DNA from: Trichomonas vaginalis G3
Taxonomy: Eukaryota > Parabasalia > Trichomonadida > Trichomonadidae
Direction: 5' to 3'
Assembly: GCF_026262505.1 (NCBI RefSeq)
Contig: NC_067203.1
Coordinates: 13,776,392-13,840,391 of the forward strand
Length of the DNA: 64,000 nt
In this document: positions 41,834-52,222 of the stretch, piece by piece
Position numbering within the stretch: the stretch's first letter is position 1
How the letters are laid out: the number at the start of each line of letters is the position of its first letter
Position numbers and translations under genes: made by a program
Notes under the pieces: generated by a model
What the model was told of the DNA's origin: nothing
What the model saw: only the letters and a program-made list of their open reading frames with translations
The model's database searches: none

Positions 41834-42961
41834 ATGTCTACCAACCTCGATCTTTTCGAGCTTGGTACAAAATTAGAGCAGGTGATAAATGATGATATAG
41901 CTGGTATATCGATTTTTAACAACTACCTTCAGAAACGTGTTGATCTCGAAGAAATGTTCACGCAAGAAATATCTAATTTTCTAAATTCGGATATGAAAAC
42001 AAATTCTCTCTCGATGACACTTATTTTAGATGAAATGAATGCATTACTTAAACATCACAAAGAAATTGCAGAAAATTTAAGACAGCAATTTATGCCGCCA
42101 ATTAGAAGTTTCCTTCAATACATAGTTCGCGAACAAAACGCTTTCAGAAACAGTTTACTAGCTATAAATGATTCAGTTAAATCAGTTAATAAAAAATTAA
42201 ACATTGCAAAAAGTCAATTAGACAAAGCAAACCTAGATGTACTTCATTACTCAGCAGCACGAGGTGATAAATCTCGTAGAACAGTCAAAGAACTTGAAAA
42301 TGATCTCGAAAAAATCAAAAAAGAACAAGAAGATACAATTAAAAACATCCAAGAAGTACAATATCCAAGACTCATGGATAACATAAGCGAATTAGATTTC
42401 TCAGTACGTACTACAATCAAAAATTCTATAATAAACTTTGTACATAATGAAATATCAGTTTCAGAAAAGTCTCTTGATGCTTTAAAGACAGTTGCAATAT
42501 CAGCAGAGAGATACGAACCAGCGGCAGAAACTCAGAAGATTGCTAAAGCCCTTGGATTTGGCTCAAAACAGAAAAGTATCTTTGCAATTGCTCTTTGTAA
42601 CTTTGATGGAGCTGATGACACAGATCTGCCTTTGTACAGAGGCCAACTAGTTGAAATTATTAGGCAGCATCCAAGTGGTTGGTGGGAAGGCGAAGCTGGA
42701 GGAAGAAAAGGATTATTCCCAATGACATTTGTTGAACCATTGGTTGATATTTCCAACGGTGCTTTGATAGTAGAAGAGAACTTTGAGGTTGACAAGAAGT
42801 GGGATGCCCAGAATCCTGGCCAGATATCATTAGATTTCGGAGATATTGTTCATGTTTATTCGATTTTTAATGATATGTGTAATGGATACAACATAGCGAA
42901 TGGACAACATGGGTTATTCCCTACTAAGGTAATTAAATTTGTTAAGAACTTTAGATTGTAA
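41834..42961 (+). CDS. F-BAR and double SH3 domain protein
   Basis: Likely start ATG 41834 (MSTNLDLFELG), giving 375 aa; an in-frame ATG 27 bases earlier is possible. Residues 1-230 form a helical FCH/F-BAR-like domain (LQKRVDLEEMFTQEI, and a long coiled coil ending near VEKSLDAL). Two SH3 domains follow: one about 255-308 (ALCNFDGADDTDLPLYRG, GWWEGEAGGRKGLFP) and one about 315-372 (NFEVDKKWDAQNPGQISLDFGD, HGLFPTKVI). The ALYDY equivalent in the second SH3 is weakly conserved. Known role: binding curved membranes and recruiting actin regulators in endocytosis. Stop is TAA-A. Confidence 0.8.
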   Translation: MSTNLDLFELGTKLEQVINDDIAGISIFNNYLQKRVDLEEMFTQEISNFLNSDMKTNSLSMTLILDEMNALLKHHKEIAENLRQQFMPPIRSFLQYIVREQNAFRNSLLAINDSVKSVNKKLNIAKSQLDKANLDVLHYSAARGDKSRRTVKELENDLEKIKKEQEDTIKNIQEVQYPRLMDNISELDFSVRTTIKNSIINFVHNEISVSEKSLDALKTVAISAERYEPAAETQKIAKALGFGSKQKSIFAIALCNFDGADDTDLPLYRGQLVEIIRQHPSGWWEGEAGGRKGLFPMTFVEPLVDISNGALIVEENFEVDKKWDAQNPGQISLDFGDIVHVYSIFNDMCNGYNIANGQHGLFPTKVIKFVKNFRL

Positions 42962-43754
42962 ATATTATTGTTTATTTATTCCTTAAAATGAAATATATTT
43001 TTTTTGGAAATCATATTAATTCATAGATAAATATAGTACATACTTTTTGTTATGAAGTTTACAATAATGAGCACACTAAGAATAAAGCAAAAATTAAAGA
43101 AACAAGCCTAATTTGTTTTCAATCTGGGTTTCCAAATAGAGATATCAAAATAAAATTTCTTTAAACATTGTTTTTAAATATGATCATTTAATGCCATTAT
43201 CTAGAATCTATATGGTCTTATCACTTGAAACAATTTAATTGTGAATTAAAGGTTAAATGACAAATCTTGATGTTAATGCAAAGATAAATGAAAAACTATG
43301 TTATTCCCCGCATTTAATTTTTCCAAAATTCTCCAAATTTTTCTCAAAAATAGAAAAATGAAAGTATTTTTAACATTTTTATTATTCAAAAAACTAAAAA
43401 TGAAATATTTTTGGAATTTTTACTAAATGCATTTTGATTATCCTTATGATGGATTAACAAATTCTTATCTCAAAGATCAGAAACTTATCAATTTTGAAAT
43501 TTTGATTGTTAATTTCAAGATATTATCTCACAATCTCATCGACAATTTATAAAATTTCAACTAGTTATGATAATATTAACTAATAGTAATGTGTTGAGGG
43601 GAATTATTCAACAATTTGAGAATCCAAAGATAGAAAAGCAAGGATAAACTTCAGTTAATTTATGAATGTTCTATGTCCCAAAGATTCAATGGGAATTTAA
43701 TTGAATATCAGTAAAAATAATAGAAAAATCAGAAAATTTATTAAGTAGAATTCT
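42962..43754. other. Gene-free convergent spacer
   Basis: About 0.8 kb of AT-rich sequence between the convergent F-BAR/SH3 and WD40 genes. No ORF, repeat or RNA structure recognised. Confidence 0.5.
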
Positions 43755-44786
43755 TTATAAATCAAACATTGCAATCTCGCCAGTAGCTCCAGATGTGAAA
43801 ACTTTGGAATCACTGAAAGCGATTGCCTTAACAGCCTCGAATGATGGAGTTCCAAGTACAATTGACGATGTTTTTGTTTCTGGATCAATTGCTGCAGCTG
43901 TTCCATCGTTTGTGGCCACCCACAATCTGTTATTATGATATCTGAGTTTATTAATCATTGAATCGTACCAATTCCACTCAGAAATAGGAGCACCAAGATT
44001 TCTGGAATCCCAAAGGCAAATTGTGCCAGAATCTGTGCCTGCAACAATTTTATCGTTGTAAAAAGCAACAGATGAGAATTCTGAAGCACTGCCGTTATCC
44101 GGTGAAACAATGCCAGCTGATGTACGTAAATCGAGAGCTCTTATTGAAGTAGAAGTCGATACATAAATTGCATTTGTTCCAAAACAAAAATCTGTTACTG
44201 GATCTGCTACATCTGCAGTCGAAAGTGTGTTGTAGTGCTTAATATCCCATTTTTTAATGGTGCAATCGTCTGATCCTGAGTAAAGGAATTCTCCGTCGAT
44301 TAAGATTCTTTTGACTGAAGCTTTGTGGCCTTTATACTTTCCAACGTTGAAATATTCATTGGAAAATGCATAAATTGAGAAATCTCCGCCACAGCTAAAG
44401 TATTGACCTAATTTTTTATCAATTATGCAATCTTCGACGTCAAAACCTGATGTTGGACCTTCCATTGGAACAGGTTCTGTATCCCTATACTTTAAGTATA
44501 GTTTACCGAAGCAATCACCAGACAAAACTTCGTCGCCATCTGCAGTAACAGAAAGGCAATTTACAGACGAGTCCTTATGAGTCTGGAACTTTTTTGATGG
44601 AGCTATGAATGTGCATCTGCCTTGAGGCGTTGATATTGTAAATTGGTTTCTAATTGTTGAATCGACTGATATTGTTTTATCAGGAGAGTTAAACATTTGG
44701 TCATTTTTGCTAATTTGGTACTTTGTTTCACCGATTTTAACCCAAAATGACTTAAGTTCGTTCCAATCACTTTGTATCTCCCACAT
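43755..44786 (-). CDS. WD40-repeat protein, PAAF1/Rpn14-like
   Basis: The natural ATG is at 44786 (MWEIQSDWNELKSFW), giving 343 aa. The N terminus IQSDWNE and the following small domain ending in FIAPSKKFQTHKDSSVNCL resemble PAAF1, whose N terminus contains IQSDW and KFLAP...HTKSITCL. The rest forms a propeller with repeats ending in DCTIKKWD and GTICLWD. PAAF1/Rpn14 is a chaperone of 26S proteasome base assembly that binds the Rpt ATPases. The WD40 fold is certain; the specific assignment rests on the N terminus. Stop is TAA-A. Confidence 0.6.
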   Translation of the reverse strand: MWEIQSDWNELKSFWVKIGETKYQISKNDQMFNSPDKTISVDSTIRNQFTISTPQGRCTFIAPSKKFQTHKDSSVNCLSVTADGDEVLSGDCFGKLYLKYRDTEPVPMEGPTSGFDVEDCIIDKKLGQYFSCGGDFSIYAFSNEYFNVGKYKGHKASVKRILIDGEFLYSGSDDCTIKKWDIKHYNTLSTADVADPVTDFCFGTNAIYVSTSTSIRALDLRTSAGIVSPDNGSASEFSSVAFYNDKIVAGTDSGTICLWDSRNLGAPISEWNWYDSMINKLRYHNNRLWVATNDGTAAAIDPETKTSSIVLGTPSFEAVKAIAFSDSKVFTSGATGEIAMFDL

Positions 44787-45348
44787 CTTTGTCACTTTTT
44801 ATCCCGACCGATTTTTCCAGGTTTATCCCCGAGAGCTTCATAAATTTTGGAAAATTGAATTGAATACCAAAATTTTAACAAAGAAAGATAGGATCGAAAT
44901 AGAATATATCATAAATGCACCGATCATTGTCAAATATTGACGAATTCAGAATTTGATTACGTCAATGTTGATAAACTTGACTACATATTGCGCTCAGGTG
45001 AGTCACATGTTGACACATATGATACATACATTTGATATGTACCATATGTGTCAAGCTGTATATATATATGGCCTCGATCAGCTCGTACGCAAAAGTGACA
45101 TCGAGATTTATATAATGGATAATCGCATATTCATCAACGTAAACTTCACAAAATTGAGAGAAGAGATATGAAAAATATGATATTCTATTACCAAGCGTAG
45201 ATATAAGACAACTTATCGAGAAATCAAAATAAACTCACAGAAAATCTAAAATTTTCACTCAATTTATTGGCCTGATCACTTCTCAATTTTCCTCGACGAT
45301 AGATATTTTTAAATTTTTTGTGTAGCTCGAAGAAAAAAGAAAAATAAA
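44787..45348. other. Divergent intergenic region WD40 / protein kinase
   Basis: No gene is visible; two short ORFs on the plus strand have no protein-like composition. A TA-rich run (tatatatatatgg) lies near 45060. Confidence 0.5.
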
Positions 45349-46842
45349 ATGCAGCCTAAAGTGCAGGAAATAGGAGATTACATAGTTCTCCAAACTATAG
45401 GAGTTGGAGCTACAGGTAAAGTGAAATTAGGTGAGCATAAAACGAAACATACTCTTGCAGCGATTAAAATATTTAAAAAATCAAGTTTCGAAGCTCGGCC
45501 AGATTTACAGCAAAAAATCCAAAGGGAGACTGCATTGATGCGGTTGCTTGACCACCCTCATTTATTGAAGCTGAAAGAGATCTGTGAGTCTCCAAGGCAT
45601 ATCTATGTTATTTTAGAGTACGCTGCGCATGGTGAATTATTCGATTATCTCATGTCGCGACGAGCTCTTACCGTAGAGACAGCAATGAAGTTTTTCAGGC
45701 AAATTATTTACGGTCTTGACTATCTTCATTCAAATAACATTTGCCACAGAGACTTGAAACCCGAAAATATCCTCCTAGATGACAATGATAACATTAAAAT
45801 TGCAGATTTTGGCTTCGCGCGCTGGATGACTGCGAATATTGCAGAAACATCTTGCGGATCTCCGCATTATGCGTCCCCCGAAATCGTTAAAGGCATTCCG
45901 TACGATGGAAGGCTAGCAGATATTTGGTCATGCGGCGTTGTTTTGTATGCTTTGCTTTCTGGCCGCCTTCCATTCGACGATCCGTCCTTCAGAAACCTTG
46001 TAGCCAAGGTCAAAGCAGGACAATACAGGATGCCAGACTTCCCACCTGACATCAAAGACCTCATTTCGAGGATGTTACAAGTTGATCCCGCAAAAAGGAT
46101 CACAATCGAACAGATTAAGCATAACAGAGCATTTAGAATAGACTTACCCAGACGTTATACGATTCCTAGCCCTCTACCGAAAATTACAAAGATTGACCCA
46201 ATCGATATCAACCAAGTTGACGAAGCCGTCATTGGCGCGCTCATTGATATCGGTATTCCTGAAGATCAGTTACCAGATCTTCTCAAAAGCGAAGAATTCA
46301 ACCAGGCAAAGTATTTTTGCCACATTTTAACACAAAAAATCGCTCTCGATAAACTTCCGTGGTCTGTCATTAAAGAAGAGAAACCAGCTGACCAAGACGA
46401 TGGAGCTTTCTTTATACAAGCGCCTGGACCAATGTCAGGAAACTTCCAAGCTCGAGATCCTTATCAAAGGAACAAAAGCTACGGAGAATCCAACAGTATG
46501 GTCACATACTCAATGGTTGATAAGACAGACTATGTTGAAACGGATTTCGTAATGCCAGAAGGCTCTTCAAGACAAATTACAGATATCTCAATTCAACTCG
46601 AAAATGTTTTCGGTCTTATTCAAGGCAAATTACTGGAAAAGGGATTCGATTGGTTCCATCCCAATGACCACATAATTTACGCTCATCGCAAGAATATCGA
46701 ACCAAACTCTTACTACGTTATTCAAGCGAGCTTTCAGAATGACGAACTATTTACCCTTACGGTGAAAGTTCAAGGAGATTCCTCGAGATTCTTGGAATTC
46801 TTCACTGATATAGAGAATATTGTTAAAATGAATCATAATTAA
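45349..46842 (+). CDS. CAMK-family Ser/Thr protein kinase (BRSK/SNF1-like)
   Basis: The 497-aa protein has a complete kinase domain at residues 11-265: Gly loop IGVGATGKVKLG, Lys40, Glu60, HRDLKPEN (133-140), DFG (153-155), an activation loop with the phosphorylatable ETSCGSPHYASPE (T167), and WSCGVVLYALLSGRLPFDD. The activation segment is closest to BRSK/SAD and SNF1/AMPK kinases. A UBA-like helical segment follows (EAVIGALIDIGIPEDQLPDLL), and the C terminus looks like a KA1-type fold. All catalytic residues are present. Expected role: cytosolic signalling in energy, polarity or cell-cycle control. Confidence 0.92.
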   Translation: MQPKVQEIGDYIVLQTIGVGATGKVKLGEHKTKHTLAAIKIFKKSSFEARPDLQQKIQRETALMRLLDHPHLLKLKEICESPRHIYVILEYAAHGELFDYLMSRRALTVETAMKFFRQIIYGLDYLHSNNICHRDLKPENILLDDNDNIKIADFGFARWMTANIAETSCGSPHYASPEIVKGIPYDGRLADIWSCGVVLYALLSGRLPFDDPSFRNLVAKVKAGQYRMPDFPPDIKDLISRMLQVDPAKRITIEQIKHNRAFRIDLPRRYTIPSPLPKITKIDPIDINQVDEAVIGALIDIGIPEDQLPDLLKSEEFNQAKYFCHILTQKIALDKLPWSVIKEEKPADQDDGAFFIQAPGPMSGNFQARDPYQRNKSYGESNSMVTYSMVDKTDYVETDFVMPEGSSRQITDISIQLENVFGLIQGKLLEKGFDWFHPNDHIIYAHRKNIEPNSYYVIQASFQNDELFTLTVKVQGDSSRFLEFFTDIENIVKMNHN

Positions 46843-47232
46843 TTGAATATATAAACTTTCTGTTATACGTTGATATATAGAAGCTAATTAATGATCTTTT
46901 TCCCTTCAATTTTTTTTATCTCTTTATTTTTTTTTTGAATTATTAGCCTTTGGAAGTTACGATAAGTCAAACATCTTAAGTTGAACTTTCATATTAATAT
47001 TAGAGTTTTATCAAAAGAAAATTTTTAAAATTTTATGGAATTACTGACCATTTTTACAGTAATTAATGAAAACTCTCATTCAACTTTACTATGCTCAAGT
47101 CATAAATGAAAATTACCCATGATAATGTGGATTGAATTTCATTCGTTAGTATTCTTACAAATACAACAACATTCGTCATAGGCATAACCAGCATTATTAG
47201 AAAATACTATTAAAAATTAATATAAAAAAACT
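46843..47232. other. Convergent spacer
   Basis: AT-rich spacer between convergent genes; no feature recognised. Confidence 0.5.
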
Positions 47233-47961
47233 TTATGCAATTGAATATGTATCTTCATCAGCTTGGTATATAAGACCATCTTCATTGAGCTTGGAAATGC
47301 GTCCTTCGATCTGAACAACCGAGAACTTATCCTTAAGTGCACTGATGATTTCTGATTTCGTAACTTGAGCACCTTCACCATGGGATTTCATGCATGAAAG
47401 GATTCCTTGATCTATATCACCTTCAGATGCTGCCTTTGTGTCAGCATGAGCAGTATTTGGCTGGTATGGTTCTCTATTTTGAGCTGTATATATAGTATTC
47501 TGTGGGAATCCACCTTTTGTAAAGTATAAATGAGCATGAATTGTATCAAGTGCATGATATGTTATCCTATTGTAATCATCAGCGTATTCGATTGATTCAA
47601 TTGATAAGGATTTGGAATCATTTTCAAATTTTAACATACCAGTAATGGCTACATATCTGTTATCTTCAAATGGTTCTCTAACATTTGATGGATCAACACT
47701 TTCGAATGCTTCAATTGTACCTGAGCAATCGTTTAATACGTATTTATCTGTTGTAGCGTCTTGTTCTTCATGAGAAAGGATCTTACCAATGATTCTGATA
47801 ACTTTGGCTTGAACTCCATTGATCATAAAAGCGTTATCCTTGACTTCAGCATTGAGAATTTGCTTGATTGTCACAGGAATGATGTTAACATTGGTCCTTA
47901 CTATTTCATATGTTCTCTCTGAAGAGACATGATCATTTTCTGGCTGTGAAGTTATACTCAT
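47233..47961 (-). CDS. Replication protein A 32-kDa subunit-like (RPA2)
   Basis: Natural ATG at 47961 (MSITSQPENDH), giving 242 aa against about 270 in animals. The N-terminal phosphorylated tail is very short. An OB fold spans about residues 30-145 (VTIKQILNA, then VQAKVIRIIGKILSHEEQ and YVAITGMLKF). The C-terminal winged helix is at about 175-242 (GILSCMKSHGEGAQVTKSEI, ISKLNEDGLIYQADEDTYSIA), as in RPA2. RPA binds single-stranded DNA in replication and repair. Divergent from the SGF29-like gene with 187 bases between. Stop is TAA-A. Confidence 0.82.
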   Translation of the reverse strand: MSITSQPENDHVSSERTYEIVRTNVNIIPVTIKQILNAEVKDNAFMINGVQAKVIRIIGKILSHEEQDATTDKYVLNDCSGTIEAFESVDPSNVREPFEDNRYVAITGMLKFENDSKSLSIESIEYADDYNRITYHALDTIHAHLYFTKGGFPQNTIYTAQNREPYQPNTAHADTKAASEGDIDQGILSCMKSHGEGAQVTKSEIISALKDKFSVVQIEGRISKLNEDGLIYQADEDTYSIA

Positions 47962-48148
47962 ATTATTTTTTTTGGTTCCATACGTTAAGCTTTGTAAAGT
48001 GTCAAAATTTTTGGTATTTTTTCCAAACAATTAATAATCTTTTACTTTTATCGAAACTAAATCCAAATACTTTTTTAACTTTTTGGTGATACCCCCAGCA
48101 TTTTTCTTTGTTGGTGTAATCCCCTGAATTTTTTAAACTCCTTACTTG

Positions 48149-48955
48149 ATGAGCGAAGAAAAGCCTGAACTCACCAAAGTAATGTATGAAGTGGTTTCAA
48201 AAGCAGCGGAAATCAAAGAAAATGAGCATATTCTCGATGAAAAGGCAAAAGAATTGCTTGAAAATTACACTCCAGAAGGTTTTTCACAATTTTCAAATTT
48301 ATATGACGAATCGCAGAAAATAATCCAAACTGAATCAAAGAGAATCACAGATATGTTCCTTGCAGTTGAAAAAATGATTGCACAATCCGAAAAAGGAATT
48401 AATAAAATCGAAATTCCATCTGCCAAGAAATTACAAGAGAATTTTTCCAAATATTCAAAAAATCCAAGCCTTCCTACACAAGCCGCTCCATATGTTCCTT
48501 TAACAGGATCTTCTCCGTGGCCTCAAAATCGCATTTTACCAAACAATTCATACGTTGTTGTTGTTGGAAATAAAGATGAAAACGGCGAAAACATTTACTG
48601 CGTAGCTGTTGTACTTGGCTTTGATCCATACACTCTTTCATATTATTGTTGTGATGCCGATCCAACTGGAGATGTTCCTCAAGAATTCATTGTTCCTTAC
48701 AAAGAAATCATGCCTCTACCACAGTTCCAGCCTGCTCGACGCACAAAAGCAACAACTTACAAAATTAAAACTGATGTTCTTGCCGCCTGGCCAGAATTCG
48801 GCAGTTTTACATCTGTATTTTATCCTGCAGTTGTTGTGGCAGCTCCTACTACCATTCCTGGCAAATATAGACTTAGATTTGAAGGATCTCCCCCTTTGGT
48901 TGAAGATGTTCCTGAAAAACTTATTGTAGAGTTCCCCAAGAACAAGAAGAAATAA
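48149..48955 (+). CDS. SGF29-like tandem Tudor protein
   Basis: Natural ATG at 48149 (MSEEKPELTK), 268 aa. Residues 1-95 are a coiled coil. The C-terminal half has two Tudor-like lobes: VAVVLGFDPYTLSYYCCDADPTGD with IVPYKEIMPLPQF, then VLAAWPEFGSFTSVFYPAVVVA with YRLRFEGSP. Order, spacing and the LA-x-W/Y-P...T..FYPA motif match the SGF29 domain, which reads methylated H3K4 in the SAGA complex. The aromatic pocket residues (YYCCDAD, FYPA) appear present. The C terminus is basic (PKNKKK). Confidence 0.75.
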   Translation: MSEEKPELTKVMYEVVSKAAEIKENEHILDEKAKELLENYTPEGFSQFSNLYDESQKIIQTESKRITDMFLAVEKMIAQSEKGINKIEIPSAKKLQENFSKYSKNPSLPTQAAPYVPLTGSSPWPQNRILPNNSYVVVVGNKDENGENIYCVAVVLGFDPYTLSYYCCDADPTGDVPQEFIVPYKEIMPLPQFQPARRTKATTYKIKTDVLAAWPEFGSFTSVFYPAVVVAAPTTIPGKYRLRFEGSPPLVEDVPEKLIVEFPKNKKK

Positions 48956-49401
48956 TAAGTATCATAATGCACTTTGTTGCATTTCATGAAATTTATAGAT
49001 TTTTTTGTATTTAATAAATTATCATTGATATATACTTGAAACTATTTATTTTTGGGATTCTTAGAATCCATGTTGTTGTTTAATATAATCAAATGAGTTT
49101 TGGAGATATTTTTTTTTCTATTTTACAAATTTTAGAGTCATCGCACAATTTTTTTATTAATGGATTGTTTTTTCTGATCTTTACTACACAAAATAGGTGG
49201 ATTGAGATTTTGTAAAATGAATTTCTTTTTTCATTTCTCTCAATTGAAGCGATATATGATATTACATTGAATTAGATCAATCAAGACAAAACAATACATA
49301 ATAAGATATGTAATAAAATTAATTCCGATTTCAATAATCTAAATCTAATATTTACAATAACATAAATAAGAGTATTATATTAAAGATTAACCAGTAATTC
49401 A
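48956..49401. other. Convergent spacer
   Basis: AT-rich, no feature recognised. Confidence 0.5.
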
Positions 49402-50973
49402 TTACAATTTCTGGAATTTTTGTCGTTCGTATTCGAAGTTAACCCAAAACGGCGCTTCAAATGAAGAATGAAGGACACGAGAAGCAATTTCAGCCTGAGC
49501 ACTAATTGATTCATTAGAAATTGTACAGCAAGAGCTGATTGATGATTCGTAGGATTGAATGGCCGCTGCTTGAGAAGCCTGAGTACTTTCAACAATAATA
49601 TGATGTCTTGACTGATATTTGCTATTTGTAGGTGTTTGTTTAGGAGCCTTCCAGAGATAAGAAGCTGCACGTTGAAGATCACTTGTAGGAGTGATTCTTG
49701 TGATTTTAGAGCGTATTTCGCGGTTGTTTAAATATCTGTTCACTTTTGACAAATTATTCATTGTATCAACTCTCGCTTCTTTATAGATTTTGCGAAATAC
49801 AGAGTGTGCAGGTATTGTAGATTCATTTCTCGTTATCGGAAGCAGCTTAAACGCGAAAATGTTTTTATCTCGCAATTTAATTTTTTCTTTGTTTTCCAGC
49901 ATTTGCTTTTCAACAAGGTTCATCGGATACTGCGGACCAAGAGCAAGAACAGCGGCAGGATCTTTCGCAATAGCTTTCAAAGCTTTATTTGGTTTTTTAT
50001 CACTTTTTGTATTTCTTATAACTTCAAAAGTTTTTGTGACAATGTCAGGAACTTCCTCTTTATAGATTCCTGTATTCGCTCTCTGATGGAATGGTCTTCT
50101 TGGTATTCTGCTTACAATCTCTATCCATGGCGCGTATCTTCGATTTGTAACATCAAAAATTGTCATTCGTTTTACAGGGACCATTTTAACAGCTGTTCTA
50201 TATTTAGATTGCTTTGGTGGTCGACCAACTTGTGGTGTCTCTGATGATGGCCGGTAATTTATAGAAAAAGTTGAATCATTTTCTGCTGATTCGTCATTTT
50301 CATCGGAACTTGTGGATTCAAAGACAACATAACGATCATTATTCTTATGTGATCTCCGTCCTGGCTTTTTTGGCCTTTCAATTGGAAGAAAATTCGGTTT
50401 TTCAATTGAATTAAATATTCTTAATAATTCGCTGTTAAATGGTTTTTTATGATTAATTACAGCCGATACCCTTGTTAGTTTAATTATTTCTTGTGGTATG
50501 ACCATGTTTTGTTTCATTTCAGTTGTTGAATAAATTTTCATTAAATTGTCAAGAGAAATTAAAGGAACAACGTTTCCCTTTATGCCTGGAGTTTTAGAAA
50601 CACTTGCAGAATTTGGAATTGATGCTACATCAGTTATCTTTAAAATTGGATTTTGACCAACTTCATTAATTGGTGGTCTAGGTGCATGAATTTCAACAAC
50701 TTGCATTTCTAAATCTGTTGATGCGTCTTCTGACTCATTTTTCTTCGGATTCGTAGAAACATCAATTACTTTTGCTGTTTCTTTGCCGTTTTTATTATCA
50801 TTTCCAGTTTCATTTTTAATATTTGTTTCGGATTCACCATTGTTTTTCTCTGAAGCTTGAATCAAATTATCTTCTATATCTGACTTGTCAGTATTATGAT
50901 TGGTAGGATGATCACTCTCTTTAATGTGATCATCTACTGCATTTCCAACTAAATTATGTAAAGAATCATCCAT
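49402..50973 (-). CDS. Hypothetical nuclear protein with AT-hook-like motifs (523 aa)
   Basis: The ATG at 50973 is the natural start. The first 100 residues are acidic and Asn-rich. A basic segment RPKKPGRRSHKNN (about 208-220) and a second, VGRPPKQSKYR (about 256-266), resemble AT-hooks and frame a Ser/Asp/Glu-rich run (VFESTSSDENDES). A helical C-terminal half contains APWIEIVSRIPRRPFHQRANTG and other conserved-looking stretches. Nuclear DNA-binding is a guess from the motifs; no family recognised. The 3' end is convergent with the SGF29-like gene. Confidence 0.6.
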   Translation of the reverse strand: MDDSLHNLVGNAVDDHIKESDHPTNHNTDKSDIEDNLIQASEKNNGESETNIKNETGNDNKNGKETAKVIDVSTNPKKNESEDASTDLEMQVVEIHAPRPPINEVGQNPILKITDVASIPNSASVSKTPGIKGNVVPLISLDNLMKIYSTTEMKQNMVIPQEIIKLTRVSAVINHKKPFNSELLRIFNSIEKPNFLPIERPKKPGRRSHKNNDRYVVFESTSSDENDESAENDSTFSINYRPSSETPQVGRPPKQSKYRTAVKMVPVKRMTIFDVTNRRYAPWIEIVSRIPRRPFHQRANTGIYKEEVPDIVTKTFEVIRNTKSDKKPNKALKAIAKDPAAVLALGPQYPMNLVEKQMLENKEKIKLRDKNIFAFKLLPITRNESTIPAHSVFRKIYKEARVDTMNNLSKVNRYLNNREIRSKITRITPTSDLQRAASYLWKAPKQTPTNSKYQSRHHIIVESTQASQAAAIQSYESSISSCCTISNESISAQAEIASRVLHSSFEAPFWVNFEYERQKFQKL

Positions 50974-52222
50974 TTAGACCAAGTTATAAAAGAGTTAGAA
51001 TTTTGTTAAAAAAAGTGAAAACGTGACAGTTGGAGGACGATATAATTTCTTTTTGAAAAATTCTCTTTAGAGCTCATAAAATACACTGATGGCGATGGTG
51101 TAGATATTTATTCTAAATAAAAGGATTTTTGTGATCAAATTTATTTAATTATTTGAAGTGAGACCTCCTTTTCATCTATAAGTACCATATTTCAAATATA
51201 GTATATCTTAGAACTTATTTTCTCCCTGCACAAGCTTCAAGAATTTGCAATTTATTACACATTACGCAATGATTGATTCAATATTACTGGATGCATTAAA
51301 ATTATTCACATGAGCCCAATATATTATTTCTAAATAAGGATGAAATGCTTTGGTGACGTTTGTAGAAGTCAAAATGCGAATCAAAAATCCAAAAAAATAA
51401 TTTAAATATATGAAGTGTTATTTTATGTCGTTGAGTTTATATTCGTGTATATATATGAGGACAATATGTTGTAGTTGAATTGATGCAATAATCGCGTAAA
51501 TGATTTGTGAATCTCAAATTGAGTGGTATAATTCTGCTCTATATTTTGAATTCAAAAGGTGTATAATGAAAATAAATATATTTTAAGATAATATACTAAC
51601 ATAAGCATGAAAAAAGATATTGATGTGTAATTTTCAACAGATTTAAAGATTGGTATATATTTTGATTTTTACTATTGATGTATTTATCGATCCTATATGG
51701 TAATAATATGTAATAATAAGTAAATATAATGAAGGTAATTGAATATAATGCCTCAGTATTGTAATACTTTAGAGAATGATAAATATATAAGATGTTCACC
51801 ACAACATTAACTCATAAATTTCGAAACTATACGATAATTACGATGATTTTGGGTACATCTAAGTAAAATCTTGACCAGACAATTTTTATCACATATTAAA
51901 ATCTCAAATCAAAATATTCCAATGAAAATATTAGTGTCTCATAGAATAATTTGAGATTCATCTTTTGGCAGCAGGAAAAATCGCAAAAATACTGTCAAAT
52001 TATTCATTAGAAGTAAGTGGGAATGTTAAAATTGATTTATCCCAAGTTTCTTTTGAAATTTTTGGCTTTCCATCCGAAAAAAAGGCAGTTCAAACATTTG
52101 ATATCATCACATCGATACAAATAATTTCATAATGGAAAGGACCACAGAGAACCACGACGATTAAGAATTTACAATGACGATCAGTAATCAAAATTTTTTT
52201 TTTATCAACCAGAAAAAAATAA
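50974..52222. other. Long gene-free intergenic region
   Basis: 1.25 kb of AT-rich sequence with only short, unsupported ORFs. No tRNA, rRNA or repeat was seen. Confidence 0.5.

Noticed and set aside
51596-51802. 68-codon Tyr/Ile-rich ORF
   Set aside because: Composition is what random AT-rich DNA gives.
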